Assembly (NCBI GenBank): GCA_965263045.1
Contig: CBDHGK010000041.1
Location: 5,766,001 to 5,830,000 of the forward strand
Length of the DNA stretch: 64,000 nucleotides
Origin: G963664115 sp965263045
GTDB lineage: Bacteria; Acidobacteriota; Terriglobia; 20CM-2-55-15
Direction of reading: 5' to 3'
The position numbers and the translations under genes are program-made. Below the pieces are notes generated by a model. The model was not told the origin of the DNA, did not search any database, and worked only from the letters and a program-made list of their open reading frames with translations. Positions 33,527 to 43,545 of this stretch are shown piece after piece (position 1 is the stretch's first letter; the number at the start of each line of letters is the position of its first letter).

Positions 33527-34051
33527 GTGAAGTCCAAGAAACAGAAACGCGAAGAAATTGATCAGTTGAAGGAAGAGTTGACCGAGGCGGAGAACCTGAT
33601 TGTAGTCCAGTTTAAAGGGCTCAACGTTGGGCAAGATACCGATCTTCGTGACAAGGTTCGCAGCGCCGGCAGCAAATATAAAGTCGTAAAGAATAGACTT
33701 GCCAAGATCTCCGCCAAAGGGACTCATGCGGAGCAACTCACGGCCTCGTTCGAGGGACCCACGGCGCTTGCCTACAATTCCGGAGATCCGGTCACGCTGG
33801 CTAAGACCCTTTCCGATTACGCGAAGGCGAATCCCGCTTTCGAGTTCAAAGCGGGGATGGTCGAAGGGCGAGTGGTCGAAGTCTCGGCACTCGCTGAGAT
33901 CGCCGCGTTGCCCTCCCACGACGACTTGATCGCTCAACTGATGTATCTGGTTAACGCTCCTGCGCAAAGGATTGCGGTCGGCGTCAAGGCTGTGGGTCGG
34001 AATCTGGCTGTTGCGCTCGGTCAGGCCGTCGAGGCCGAGAAATTCGGGTAG
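33527..34051 (+). CDS. rplJ: 50S ribosomal protein L10
   Basis: 174 aa from GTG 33527 with AAGGAG upstream. N-terminal rRNA-binding domain (VVQFKGLNVGQDTDLRDKVR, YKVVKNRLAKISAKG) and C-terminal helix that carries L7/L12 dimers. Anchors the stalk. The upstream 69-base spacer is where an L10 autoregulatory leader is expected, but I could not fold a convincing one. Confidence 0.95.
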   Translation: MKSKKQKREEIDQLKEELTEAENLIVVQFKGLNVGQDTDLRDKVRSAGSKYKVVKNRLAKISAKGTHAEQLTASFEGPTALAYNSGDPVTLAKTLSDYAKANPAFEFKAGMVEGRVVEVSALAEIAALPSHDDLIAQLMYLVNAPAQRIAVGVKAVGRNLAVALGQAVEAEKFG

Positions 34052-34171
34052 GAAAGTTCCAGGAGCAAAACTCTTACATTCCAGAGGGTTCGTGGGTCGA
34101 GTTGGCTATACCTGTTCAGAATCATCAACTCTATTCCAGAATACCCCGCATTCATCAACCAGGAGAATCGC

Positions 34172-34552
34172 ATGTCGGACAAAATAGCTAGCATCATCGA
34201 GGAAATCAAAGGTCTTTCGTTGATGGAGGCTTCCGAGTTGGTTAAGGGGATCGAGGAAGCCTTCGGTGTCAGCGCCGCTGCGGCTGCTGTCGCCGTGGCG
34301 GGGGCCCCCGCAGCCGGTGGTGGGGCTGCCGAAGAAGAACAGACAGAATTTGATGTTGTACTGACCAGCTTTGGCGGCAACAAGATCGCTGTCATCAAGG
34401 TGGTGCGTCAGCTCACGAGTCTGGGTCTGAAAGAAGCTAAAGACCTTGTCGAATCCGCTCCAAAGCCGATCAAAGAGGGCGTGAACAAGAGCGAAGCGGA
34501 AGATATCAAGAAACAGTTCGAAGAAGCTGGCGCCACTATAGAAGTGAAGTAA
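34172..34552 (+). CDS. rplL: 50S ribosomal protein L7/L12
   Basis: 126 aa. N-terminal dimerisation helices, Ala/Gly-rich hinge (AAAAVAVAGAPAAGGGAAEE) and the factor-binding C-terminal domain (EFDVVLTSFGGNKIAVIKVV.. LGLKEAKDLVE). Recruits EF-Tu, EF-G and other GTPases. 120 bases after rplJ, with AGGAG before the ATG; the spacing allows separate, strong translation, since four to six copies per ribosome are needed. Confidence 0.96.
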   Translation: MSDKIASIIEEIKGLSLMEASELVKGIEEAFGVSAAAAAVAVAGAPAAGGGAAEEEQTEFDVVLTSFGGNKIAVIKVVRQLTSLGLKEAKDLVESAPKPIKEGVNKSEAEDIKKQFEEAGATIEVK

Positions 34553-34652
34553 CTCGATTCCGGAAAATCGGACATCGATTGCGGGAGCTCCCATCGGTTC
34601 GTTACCGAAAGAACATCTTTCAGCGGATGGCCGCGAGTCGCAGAATTGGACG

Positions 34653-34689
34653 GCCGGGTCGGCAGGACGTAGTACGTCTTGCACCCGGC
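34653..34689 (+). promoter_or_regulatory. Long hairpin in the rplL-rpoB spacer, candidate attenuator or processing site
   Basis: GCCGGGT (34653-34659) pairs with ACCCGGC (34683-34689); inside, GCAGGACGT pairs with ACGTCTTGC (one G-T pair) around a three-base loop, giving about 16 pairs with a two-base bulge. Lies 30 bases before rpoB. E. coli has a partial terminator and an RNase III site at the same place; equivalence is inferred. Confidence 0.55.
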
Positions 34690-34719
34690 GCGTTGTCATT
34701 TCAGGAGTAAGTACTACAA

Positions 34720-37700
34720 ATGGCAGACACTAATACGAATACCGCTAGAGAGAGAACTAACTTTTCGAAGATCAAGACGGCAATTCAGATTCCCAATCTC
34801 ATCGAGGTCCAGAAGAAATCCTACGAACGGTTTCTTCAGATGAACATGCTGCCGGATGAACGTGAAGATACAGGGTTGCAGGCAGTTTTCATTTCGGTCT
34901 TTCCGATCTCCGACTTTCGGGGAGTGTCTACTCTTGAATTCATCAGTTATTCGATTGGCAACTGGGAGTGCAAATGCGGGACCCTGAAAGGGCTCCACCA
35001 TCTCCGCAGCACATGCCGCTCCTGCGGCAGCACGATCACGACGAACCCGTTTTCTGCCGAAAGTACCGTGATGTGCCGGCACTGCGGGACGACAAACAAG
35101 AATCTCGTGACCTTCTGCCAGAAGTGCGGTGATCCCGTCCAACTGAACCTTAAATACAACGTCATCGAGTGTCAGGCGCGCGGTATGACGTACTCGGCGC
35201 CGCTGAAGGTTACGATTCGTTTGACGATTTTTGACAAGGACCCCGATACGGGCGCCAAGACGATTCGCGACATCAAGGAACAGGAGGTTTACTTCGGGGA
35301 GATTCCGTTAATGACCGAGAACGGCACGTTCGTCATTAATGGGACGGAGCGCGTAATCGTCAGTCAGTTGCACCGGAGTCCCGGTGTCTTCTTCGAATCG
35401 ACCCCGGCTCGGGACTACTTTCTGGGGAAGATTATTCCTTACCGCGGTTCCTGGGTTGAGTTCGAATACGAGACTGCAAAGAATATCCTCTACGTCAGGA
35501 TCGACCGAAAACGAAAATTTCTCGCTTCGATCTTCCTACGGGCTCTTGGCCTGAAGAATGACGAAGAAATTGTCCGCAAATTCTACTCGATCGATACGAT
35601 CAAGATTGACAAGCAAAAGCTGTATTGGAGTTTTTCCTCCACAATTCGCGGAATGCGGGTCAGTAAGGAGATCCGGCACCCAAAGACAAAAGAACTGCTG
35701 GTCGGGGCTGGCAAGAAAATCACCGCGTCGGTGTTTCACAACATCAAGCAATCCAAATTGAAAGCGTTTGAAATTGTCGCTGAGGATATTGAAGGTGGGT
35801 TCACAGCTGCGGATATCGTCGATATCAACACCGGTGAAGTGATCGCCGAGGCAAACAGCGAGCTGAATCCGACGATTGTTCGATCCGTGATCGATGCCGG
35901 GGTGCCCGAACTGGCGGTGTTCTTTCCTGAGCGCGACGATATCGGAATTGTTTTGAGCCAGACAGTCAAGAAAGACACGATCAAGACTTCGGAGGAAGCT
36001 CTGATCGAGATCTACCGTAAGCTGCGACCCGGTGATCCCCCGACGCTGGACACCGCCACCAACTTGTTTGACGGCATGTTTTTTGATGCGCGCAAGTACG
36101 ACTTCTCGAGGGTCGGCCGGCTCAAATTCAATATCAAGCTGGACATGACGACCCCGCTCGAGAAGAGGATCCTGGAGCCTGCCGATTTCTACGGTGTTAT
36201 TTCCTATCTCTTGAAGTTGCGGAAGCCGGTCGGTCAGGTGGACGACATCGATCATCTCGGTAATCGCCGGGTCCGTGCGGTTGGAGAGTTACTTGAGAAC
36301 CAATTCCGAATCGGGTTGGTTCGGATGGAACGGGCAATTAAGGAAAAAATGTCCGTCTATCAGGAAATGATCACAGCGATGCCGCATGACTTGATCAACG
36401 CAAAGCCGGTGATCGCTGCGGTCCGCGAATTCTTTGGCTCATCCCAGCTCTCGCAGTTTATGGACCAGACGAATCCTCTGTCCGAGATCACTCACAAGAG
36501 GCGTCTATCAGCGTTGGGACCGGGAGGTCTCTCCCGGGAACGTGCCGGATTTGAAGTTCGAGACGTTCATCCGACACACTACGGGCGTATATGCCCGATC
36601 GAAACCCCGGAGGGTCCCAACATCGGGTTGATTTCCTCGCTGAGTTGTTACGCCAGGATCAACGAGTTCGGTTTCATTGAAAGCCCGTATCGCAAGGTTG
36701 AAAAAGGGCGCGTTGTCGACTATGTGACCGTTCTTTCTGCTGGTGGGTCGAAACACGAAGTCGGTTCGCATGTCGCCCTCAATGTCGTCGAGAAGGAAAA
36801 TGCGTCGTTGACGGGGAAGAAGCGAATCGAGTTCGAACCCTACTCTTTCTATCTGTCCGCCTGGCAGGAAGATGAGTACTTGATCGCTCAGGCCAACGTA
36901 GAGTTGGATGACCGCGGGCGGATGGTCAACGAACTGGTTAACGTGCGGCAGTCGGGTAATTTCGTTCTTAAGCAGCGTGAAGAAGTCGACTTCGTCGATG
37001 TCTCTCCCAAGCAGTTGGTTTCGGTGGCAGCCTCGCTGATTCCGTTTCTCGAGAACGACGATGCGAACCGTGCGTTGATGGGATCGAACATGCAACGCCA
37101 GGCCGTGCCTCTGCTTCGAACAGACGCGCCGTTTGTTGGAACAGGGATGGAGGAGATCACGGCTCGTGACTCGGGCGCCGTGGTTATTTGTCGACGAAGC
37201 GGCGTCGTCGATTCTGTTGATTCTGAGCGGATCATTGTTCGGGTGGAAGGCGCTGAAGAGAGCTTCTTTTCCCGGGAGGTAGGCGCCGACATATACTCGC
37301 TGACGAAGTTCAAGCGTTCCAACCAGAATACCTGTATCAATCAGAAGCCAGTCGTCCGGAAGGGAGATCGTGTCCTTCAGGGGAAGGTGCTTGCGGATGG
37401 ACCGTGCACCGAACTGGGTGAACTTGCGCTGGGCCGAAACATACTCGTCTCTTTCATGCCCTGGCGTGGTTACAACTTTGAGGATGCAATCCTGGTTTCC
37501 GAGCGCCTGGTCAAGGACGACTATTACACATCGATCCACATCGAAGAATTCGAAATCGAGGCGCGGGATACCAAGCTTGGTCCCGAAGAGATCACTCGCG
37601 ACATTCCCAACGTCAGCGAGTCCTTCCTCAACGATCTGGATGAAGCAGGCATTATCCGAATTGGCGCGAACGTTAAGCCGGGCGACGTGCTCGTTGGCAA

Positions 37701-39003
37701 GGTGACTCCGAAAGGCGAAACTCAGCTCACGCCTGAAGAGAAATTGCTGCGGGCAATTTTTGGAGAAAAGGCCGGAGACGTTCGCGATGCGTCGCTTATT
37801 TGCCCCCCGGGAATCGAAGGGATTGTCGTCGACGTGAACATCTTCTCACGCAAGGGTGCCGAAAAAGACGAACGGGCGATGTCAATCGAAGAGATGGAAC
37901 TGCAGCGCCTGGAGAAGAATTTGCGGGACGAGATCCGCATTCTGACAGACGAGCGGAATAAGCGCCTGGAGCCAATCCTTGCCGGCAAGACGACTTCGAA
38001 TCAGCTCGTTCACGAGCGAACTGGACGGAAGATCATTGCCAAGAAGACGGTGTTGACCCGAAAGGTAATTGAAAACTTATCGATGCGCGAGCTTCTGAAG
38101 CTGAAATTCACCGACGGCTCCAACAATGCGGCTCAGATTCAGGAGATCGAAGGCATGACGACGCGTCAGATCGACGTGCTTCGAAAAGTTCATGAGGACC
38201 GGATTTCCAAGTTGAGACGTGGTGACGAATTGCCGCCCGGGGTAATCAAACTGGTCAAGGTGTATGTCGCGATGAAGCGCAAGCTCTCCGTCGGAGACAA
38301 GATGGCAGGCCGGCACGGTAACAAGGGCGTGATCGCGCGGATATTGCCCGAGGAGGATATGCCTTTTCTACCGGACGGCACTCCAGTCGAAATCGTGTTG
38401 AATCCGTTGGGGGTGCCGTCGAGGATGAATGTTGGACAGATTCTAGAGACGCACCTTGGGTGGGCCGCCCATGCCCTGGGCCTGTATTTCGCGACCCCGG
38501 TCTTCGATGGCGCGACAGAATCCGAAATCAAGTCCGCGCTCGAGCGCGCGAACCTGCCTACGAGCGGAAAAACGCGGCTCTACGACGGGATGTCAGGTGA
38601 ACCGTTCGAACAGGAAGTGACCGTTGGATACATATACATGCTCAAGCTATCTCACCTCGTCGACGACAAAATTCATGCTCGATCGATTGGCCCTTACTCG
38701 TTGATTACCCAGCAACCTCTGGGCGGTAAAGCACAGTTTGGTGGACAGCGTTTTGGTGAGATGGAAGTCTGGGCTCTGGAGGCCTATGGGGCCGCACACA
38801 TACTCCAGGAGCTCCTGACGTCCAAATCGGACGACGTCTTTGGACGGACGAAGATCTACGAGGCCATTGTCAAAGGTGAGGCCGCAGTTGAGCCCGGTGT
38901 TCCCGAGTCTTTCAACGTCCTGATTCGGGAGCTTCAAAGCCTATGTCTTGACGTCGAGTTGATGAAGAGGAAACCGGCCGGTCCCGCTGCAAAAGACTCG
39001 TGA
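34720..39003 (+). CDS. rpoB: RNA polymerase beta subunit with extra zinc-ribbon insertion
   Basis: 1427 aa. Standard beta-subunit blocks throughout: ECQARGMTYSAPLKV, NGTERVIVSQLHRSPGVFF, the rifampicin region FFGSSQLSQFMDQTNPLSE (from residue 571, wild-type residues), HPTHYGRICPIETPEGPNIG, GYNFEDAILVSERL and the C-terminal QPLGGKAQFGGQRFGEMEVWALEA. Between SYSIGNWE and LKYNVIEC, where E. coli has a few residues, there are about 62 extra residues (81-144) with eight cysteines: C84, C86, C99, C102, C119, C122, C133, C136. By the rifampicin region numbering runs 66 ahead of E. coli, matching this insertion. Downstream rpoC follows after 94 bases. Confidence 0.97.
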   Translation: MADTNTNTARERTNFSKIKTAIQIPNLIEVQKKSYERFLQMNMLPDEREDTGLQAVFISVFPISDFRGVSTLEFISYSIGNWECKCGTLKGLHHLRSTCRSCGSTITTNPFSAESTVMCRHCGTTNKNLVTFCQKCGDPVQLNLKYNVIECQARGMTYSAPLKVTIRLTIFDKDPDTGAKTIRDIKEQEVYFGEIPLMTENGTFVINGTERVIVSQLHRSPGVFFESTPARDYFLGKIIPYRGSWVEFEYETAKNILYVRIDRKRKFLASIFLRALGLKNDEEIVRKFYSIDTIKIDKQKLYWSFSSTIRGMRVSKEIRHPKTKELLVGAGKKITASVFHNIKQSKLKAFEIVAEDIEGGFTAADIVDINTGEVIAEANSELNPTIVRSVIDAGVPELAVFFPERDDIGIVLSQTVKKDTIKTSEEALIEIYRKLRPGDPPTLDTATNLFDGMFFDARKYDFSRVGRLKFNIKLDMTTPLEKRILEPADFYGVISYLLKLRKPVGQVDDIDHLGNRRVRAVGELLENQFRIGLVRMERAIKEKMSVYQEMITAMPHDLINAKPVIAAVREFFGSSQLSQFMDQTNPLSEITHKRRLSALGPGGLSRERAGFEVRDVHPTHYGRICPIETPEGPNIGLISSLSCYARINEFGFIESPYRKVEKGRVVDYVTVLSAGGSKHEVGSHVALNVVEKENASLTGKKRIEFEPYSFYLSAWQEDEYLIAQANVELDDRGRMVNELVNVRQSGNFVLKQREEVDFVDVSPKQLVSVAASLIPFLENDDANRALMGSNMQRQAVPLLRTDAPFVGTGMEEITARDSGAVVICRRSGVVDSVDSERIIVRVEGAEESFFSREVGADIYSLTKFKRSNQNTCINQKPVVRKGDRVLQGKVLADGPCTELGELALGRNILVSFMPWRGYNFEDAILVSERLVKDDYYTSIHIEEFEIEARDTKLGPEEITRDIPNVSESFLNDLDEAGIIRIGANVKPGDVLVGKVTPKGETQLTPEEKLLRAIFGEKAGDVRDASLICPPGIEGIVVDVNIFSRKGAEKDERAMSIEEMELQRLEKNLRDEIRILTDERNKRLEPILAGKTTSNQLVHERTGRKIIAKKTVLTRKVIENLSMRELLKLKFTDGSNNAAQIQEIEGMTTRQIDVLRKVHEDRISKLRRGDELPPGVIKLVKVYVAMKRKLSVGDKMAGRHGNKGVIARILPEEDMPFLPDGTPVEIVLNPLGVPSRMNVGQILETHLGWAAHALGLYFATPVFDGATESEIKSALERANLPTSGKTRLYDGMSGEPFEQEVTVGYIYMLKLSHLVDDKIHARSIGPYSLITQQPLGGKAQFGGQRFGEMEVWALEAYGAAHILQELLTSKSDDVFGRTKIYEAIVKGEAAVEPGVPESFNVLIRELQSLCLDVELMKRKPAGPAAKDS
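34960..35151 (+). other. Region coding for the zinc-ribbon-like insertion in RpoB
   Basis: Residues 81-144 of RpoB. Motif order CxC, CxxC, CxxC, CxxC. The first set has C-x-C-x12-C-x2-C spacing, the same as C69/C71/C84/C87 of RpoC in this window, with WEC at its start and CG at its end in both. Probably two zinc-binding ribbons on the beta lobe. Confidence 0.8.
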
Positions 39004-39097
39004 TGAGCAGTGCGTGTCGGTTGGATCGTTTCGAACCCGTCACTGCCCGCGTGTCAAACGTCACTGATTTCTCAACTCCTTCGAGGAGGTAATTGCT

Positions 39098-42000
39098 TTG
39101 ATCAGATCCAATCCCTACGACAGAGCGGCGCCGATCGCCGACTTTGACAGCATACGGATTAGTCTCGCATCCCCTGAAAAAATCAGGTCGTGGTCTCATG
39201 GCGAGGTCACCAAGCCGGAAACCATCAACTACCGGACCTTCAAGCCGGAGAAGGACGGATTGTTCTGTGCGCGGATCTTTGGCCCGGTGACTGATTGGGA
39301 GTGCGTTTGCGGAAAGTACAAACGGATGAAACATCGCGGCGTTATCTGTGACAAGTGCGGTGTTGAAGTCACCCTGTCCAAGGTTCGTCGGGAACGGTTG
39401 GCCCACATCGAACTCGCCAGTCCGTGTTCCCATGTTTGGTTCTTCAAGGGACTGCCAAGCCGCATCGGGCACCTTCTCGACATGTCGCTTCGAGACCTCG
39501 AGCGCGTTCTCTACTTTGAGGCTTATGTGACTGTGGACCAGGGAGAAGCTCCACTCAAGGACTGTGAACTGCTGACCGAGGAAAAGTTCCGCCAGATGCA
39601 ACTGGAACACCCGGGCAAATTCGTCGCGATGATGGGCGCCGAGGCCATCAAGGAACTCCTCAAGCGAATCGACATTGCGACGCTGTCGGAGGAGCTTCGG
39701 GTCAAAATGAAGAACGAGACCTCGCAGCAGAAAAAGATCAAGTTCGCGAAGCGGCTGAAAGTGGTCGAAGCTTTCGTCAAATCTGGAAACAAGCCCGAAT
39801 GGATGATTCTGGACGTTCTGCCGGTTATTCCGCCTGAGTTGCGTCCGTTGGTCCCCTTGGATGGTGGTCGGTTTGCGACATCGGACCTGAACGACCTCTA
39901 TCGGAGAGTGATCAATCGAAACAACCGGCTCAAGAAGCTGATCGATCTCCATGCCCCGGAAGTCATTGTCCGAAACGAGAAACGCATGTTGCAGGAGGCT
40001 GTAGACGCCCTGTTCGACAATGGCCGACGTGGTCGGATCCTTCGAGGCGCCAACAACCGCCCCCTCAAGTCACTTTCAGACACACTCAAGGGCAAGCAGG
40101 GACGGTTCCGGCAGAACCTGCTCGGAAAGCGCGTGGATTATTCTGGCCGTTCCGTCATCGTCGTGGGACCGGAACTGAAACTCAATCAATGTGGTTTGCC
40201 CAAGAAGATGGCGCTGGAGCTATTCAAGCCTTTTATCTACAACCGCCTCGAACAGGGTGGTCACTGCACCACGGTAAAGGCGGCCAAGGAAATGGTTGAG
40301 CGCTATGATCCTGTGGTGTGGGACATCCTGGAAGATGTGATCAAGGAGCATCCTGTCCTGCTCAACCGTGCGCCCACCCTGCACCGGTTGGGGATTCAGG
40401 CGTTTGAACCGGTCCTTGTGGAAGGAAAAGCGATCAAGATCCACCCGTTGGTGTGCACGGCGTTCAACGCAGACTTCGATGGCGACCAGATGGCCGTGCA
40501 TATCCCTTTATCGCCGGAAGCTCAGATTGAAGCTTCGGTGCTGATGCTCTCAACTAACAATCTCTTGTCCCCGGCCAGCGGCCAGCCCATCGCCGTTCCG
40601 AGTCAGGACATGGTTCTTGGGCTCTACTATCTGACGCGCGCCAAAGAAGGCACCCGCGGCGAAGGGCGTACGTTCGGTGGGGTCGAAGAAGTCCTGATGG
40701 CGTTCGAAGCCGGTCAGGTCGAAACCCAGACGCCCATACGACTTCGATACACGGGCGCTCTCATCGACATGACGACCGCATATGACCCGCAGGCGATCGG
40801 TCTTGCCGAATCGCTGGATGTTGAGAATCGGATGCTTGAAACCACCGTCGGGCGCGTGATCGTCTTCGACAATCTTCCGGATGGAATGCCGTTCGTCAAC
40901 GGACTCCTGAAGAAGAAGGGGCTGAGTCAACTGGTCAGCCATACGCATTTGCGCTATGGAGCCGAAATGACGGTCACCATGTTGGATCGGATCAAGACGC
41001 TTGGGTTCCTTTATGCGACGAAGGCAGGGATATCGATCGGCATCGACGATCTCATCGTGCCCCCGGGTAAACGGGAATTCGTAAGCAACGCGCAGAAAGA
41101 GGTTGTGAAGGTCGATTCGCAGTACCGGGATGGTGCAATTACCAACGGCGAACGTTACAACAAGGTGATTGCAATCTGGTCGGACGTTACTGAAAAGATT
41201 TCCGACATGATGTTCCACGAAATGGAGACTGCAGAACAGCGGAGCCATGCCTTCAATCCCATCCTGCTAATGGCCGATTCCGGGGCCCGGGGATCAAAAC
41301 AGCAGATCCGGCAGCTGGCCGGAATGCGCGGTCTGATGGCCAAGCCTTCCGGGGAGATTATCGAGACTCCGATCACCGCCAATTTCCGCGAAGGCCTCCA
41401 TGTTTTGCAGTACTTTATCTCAACGCACGGAGCCCGCAAAGGTTTGGCAGATACGGCATTAAAAACCGCCGATTCCGGTTATCTGACTCGCCGCCTCGTC
41501 GACGTGGCCCAGGACGTTATCATCAGCGAAAATGACTGCGGTACCGTCGATGGCATATTCGTGGGTTCGATCGTTGAATCGGGCGAAATCATCGAGCCTC
41601 TGCGCGACCGTATTATTGGTCGCGTCTCTCTCGAGAAGGTCAAAGACTACGAAAGCAAAACCATCGTCGACGTGAACAGCGAAATCACGGAGGACCTTGC
41701 CAGCTCGATTCAGGCCGCTGGCATTGAGCGGGTGAAGATTCGATCCGTGCTGACGTGTGAGTCCCGGCGCGGCGTTTGCGTCCGATGTTATGGCCGCAAT
41801 CTTGCTACAGGCAATCTCGTCGAAATTGGCGAGGCTGTAGGTGTCATTGCTGCTCAATCAATTGGAGAGCCGGGCACACAGCTCACTATGAGGACGTTCC
41901 ATATCGGTGGAACTGCCAGCCGCGTGTTCGAGCAGACCAATCTGGAAGCCAAGAACGCGGGTATGATCCAGTTCCAGGATCTTCAAACGGTTCGCGATAA

Positions 42001-43264
42001 ATCCGGTTTCCTGGTCGCGATGAATAGAAACGGCATCCTTGCCATCGTCGACGACAAAGGCCGGGAAAAGGAACGCTACACCATCGTATACGGCGCCCAG
42101 CTAAAAGTGGATGAGGGTCAGGAAGTGTCCATCGGCGCTGTGCTGGTCGAGTGGGATCCCTACACCTTCGCTATCCTGACCGAGTTTGGAGGGGTCGTTC
42201 AATTCAAAGACCTTGTCGAAGGTGTAACGATGCACGAAGAACTCGACGAGGTTACCGGCTTGTCCCGCTGGGTTGTAAGCGATTCGCCAGACGAAAAGCG
42301 TCAGCCCACGCTCCAGATACGAGACAAGGACAACAAGCTTCTGAAGAAATACCTCATTCCTTCACGGGCCCACCTCATTGTGGGTGAGGGCGATCCGGTT
42401 TATCAGGGTGACGTTCTCGCAAAGATTCCTCGTGAAACCACGAAAACCAAAGACATCACCGGGGGGCTGCCCAGAGTCCAGGAGTTGTTCGAAGCCCGCA
42501 AGCCTAAAGAGACGGCCGTGATTACCGAGATCGACGGTATGGTCAAGTACGGTGACATCAGCAAGGGCCAGCGCAAAATCTCTGTCGTGAATGAGGGAGT
42601 TGAGCGTGAATATTCGCTGCCTCGCGGCGTACACGTCAACGTTCAGGAAGGTGAAACCGTACGTGCAGGCGAGCCACTGATGGATGGCCCCCGCAATCCG
42701 CACGACATCCTGGCCGTTCTCGGCGAGAAGGAGTTGCAGACGTATCTGGTCAATGAAGTCCAGGAGGTTTACCGGCTGCAGGGTGTCGCAATCAACGACA
42801 AGCACATTGAAGTCATCGTGCGTCAGATGATGCGATGGATCAAAGTCGAAGAGGTAGGGGATACTGAATTTCTCATTGACGCGCAGGTCGATCGGTTTCG
42901 CTTTCAGGAGGAAAACGACCGTGTCCGCACCAATGGTGGTGAGCCCGCATCTGGCCGGCCATTGCTGCTGGGTATTACGAAGGCTTCTCTTGCGACCGAC
43001 TCATTCATATCTGCAGCGTCATTCCAGGAGACGACGCGTGTCCTGACGGAAGCCTCGATCAGCGGGAAAATTGACTACCTGAGGGGCTTGAAGGAGAACG
43101 TCATTATGGGACGGTTGATCCCAGCTGGGACGGGCCTGGACCATTACCGAAACGTTTTCCTCACGAACCAGGCGGTCCCCGAATCGGTGCTTCCAGAGGA
43201 GTTCGATGCGCTAGATCCGCCACATGATCCGGGAGGGTTGAGCCGGGAGTCCCTGTCGACCTAG
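39098..43264 (+). CDS. rpoC: RNA polymerase beta' subunit
   Basis: 1388 aa from TTG 39098 with GAGGAGG upstream. N-terminal zinc finger C69, C71, C84, C87; active-site NADFDGDQMAVH (Asp459, 461, 463); bridge helix/trigger-loop region MADSGARGSKQQIRQLAGMR; second zinc site (LTCESRRGVCVRCYG); and the C-terminal GLPRVQELFEARKPKE and ATDSFISAASFQETTRVL motifs. No large lineage insertion is seen between trigger-loop halves. Assembles with RpoB and RpoA (61525). Confidence 0.97.
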   Translation: MIRSNPYDRAAPIADFDSIRISLASPEKIRSWSHGEVTKPETINYRTFKPEKDGLFCARIFGPVTDWECVCGKYKRMKHRGVICDKCGVEVTLSKVRRERLAHIELASPCSHVWFFKGLPSRIGHLLDMSLRDLERVLYFEAYVTVDQGEAPLKDCELLTEEKFRQMQLEHPGKFVAMMGAEAIKELLKRIDIATLSEELRVKMKNETSQQKKIKFAKRLKVVEAFVKSGNKPEWMILDVLPVIPPELRPLVPLDGGRFATSDLNDLYRRVINRNNRLKKLIDLHAPEVIVRNEKRMLQEAVDALFDNGRRGRILRGANNRPLKSLSDTLKGKQGRFRQNLLGKRVDYSGRSVIVVGPELKLNQCGLPKKMALELFKPFIYNRLEQGGHCTTVKAAKEMVERYDPVVWDILEDVIKEHPVLLNRAPTLHRLGIQAFEPVLVEGKAIKIHPLVCTAFNADFDGDQMAVHIPLSPEAQIEASVLMLSTNNLLSPASGQPIAVPSQDMVLGLYYLTRAKEGTRGEGRTFGGVEEVLMAFEAGQVETQTPIRLRYTGALIDMTTAYDPQAIGLAESLDVENRMLETTVGRVIVFDNLPDGMPFVNGLLKKKGLSQLVSHTHLRYGAEMTVTMLDRIKTLGFLYATKAGISIGIDDLIVPPGKREFVSNAQKEVVKVDSQYRDGAITNGERYNKVIAIWSDVTEKISDMMFHEMETAEQRSHAFNPILLMADSGARGSKQQIRQLAGMRGLMAKPSGEIIETPITANFREGLHVLQYFISTHGARKGLADTALKTADSGYLTRRLVDVAQDVIISENDCGTVDGIFVGSIVESGEIIEPLRDRIIGRVSLEKVKDYESKTIVDVNSEITEDLASSIQAAGIERVKIRSVLTCESRRGVCVRCYGRNLATGNLVEIGEAVGVIAAQSIGEPGTQLTMRTFHIGGTASRVFEQTNLEAKNAGMIQFQDLQTVRDKSGFLVAMNRNGILAIVDDKGREKERYTIVYGAQLKVDEGQEVSIGAVLVEWDPYTFAILTEFGGVVQFKDLVEGVTMHEELDEVTGLSRWVVSDSPDEKRQPTLQIRDKDNKLLKKYLIPSRAHLIVGEGDPVYQGDVLAKIPRETTKTKDITGGLPRVQELFEARKPKETAVITEIDGMVKYGDISKGQRKISVVNEGVEREYSLPRGVHVNVQEGETVRAGEPLMDGPRNPHDILAVLGEKELQTYLVNEVQEVYRLQGVAINDKHIEVIVRQMMRWIKVEEVGDTEFLIDAQVDRFRFQEENDRVRTNGGEPASGRPLLLGITKASLATDSFISAASFQETTRVLTEASISGKIDYLRGLKENVIMGRLIPAGTGLDHYRNVFLTNQAVPESVLPEEFDALDPPHDPGGLSRESLST

Positions 43265-43448
43265 CTTTCGGTATTGGCTACAGACTGGATTAATTGATCC
43301 AGGCAGTTGCGACAGGGCGCTACTTCTGCTGACCCCTGTACCGATTCGCGATGCGTTTTGTTGGCGTTTTGAAGGGAATAATCGCGGTCGAATCCTGGCC
43401 CGAACATATATGGTGGCCGGACCGTTGGAGTTTTTGGAAGTACATGGA

Positions 43449-43478
43449 TTGACAAGTACTTACCCAATCTAATAAGAT
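43449..43478 (+). promoter_or_regulatory. Promoter of the str operon
   Basis: Consensus -35 TTGACA (43449-43454), 18-base spacer and TAAGAT (43473-43478), in the 281-bp rpoC-rpsL spacer. Start about 43485, leaving a 60-base leader to rpsL. The surrounding 40 bases are AT-rich, unlike the rest of the cluster. Confidence 0.65.
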
Positions 43479-43545
43479 TAATAACTTTCCCTATGGACGG
43501 TTTTGCTACCGGGAATGGGACGAAGAGTTCAGGAGTTGAAGCATC

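Noticed and set aside
36508..37539. 343-codon minus-strand frame within rpoB
   Set aside because: Antisense shadow of a highly conserved gene; no start signal and no recognisable domain.
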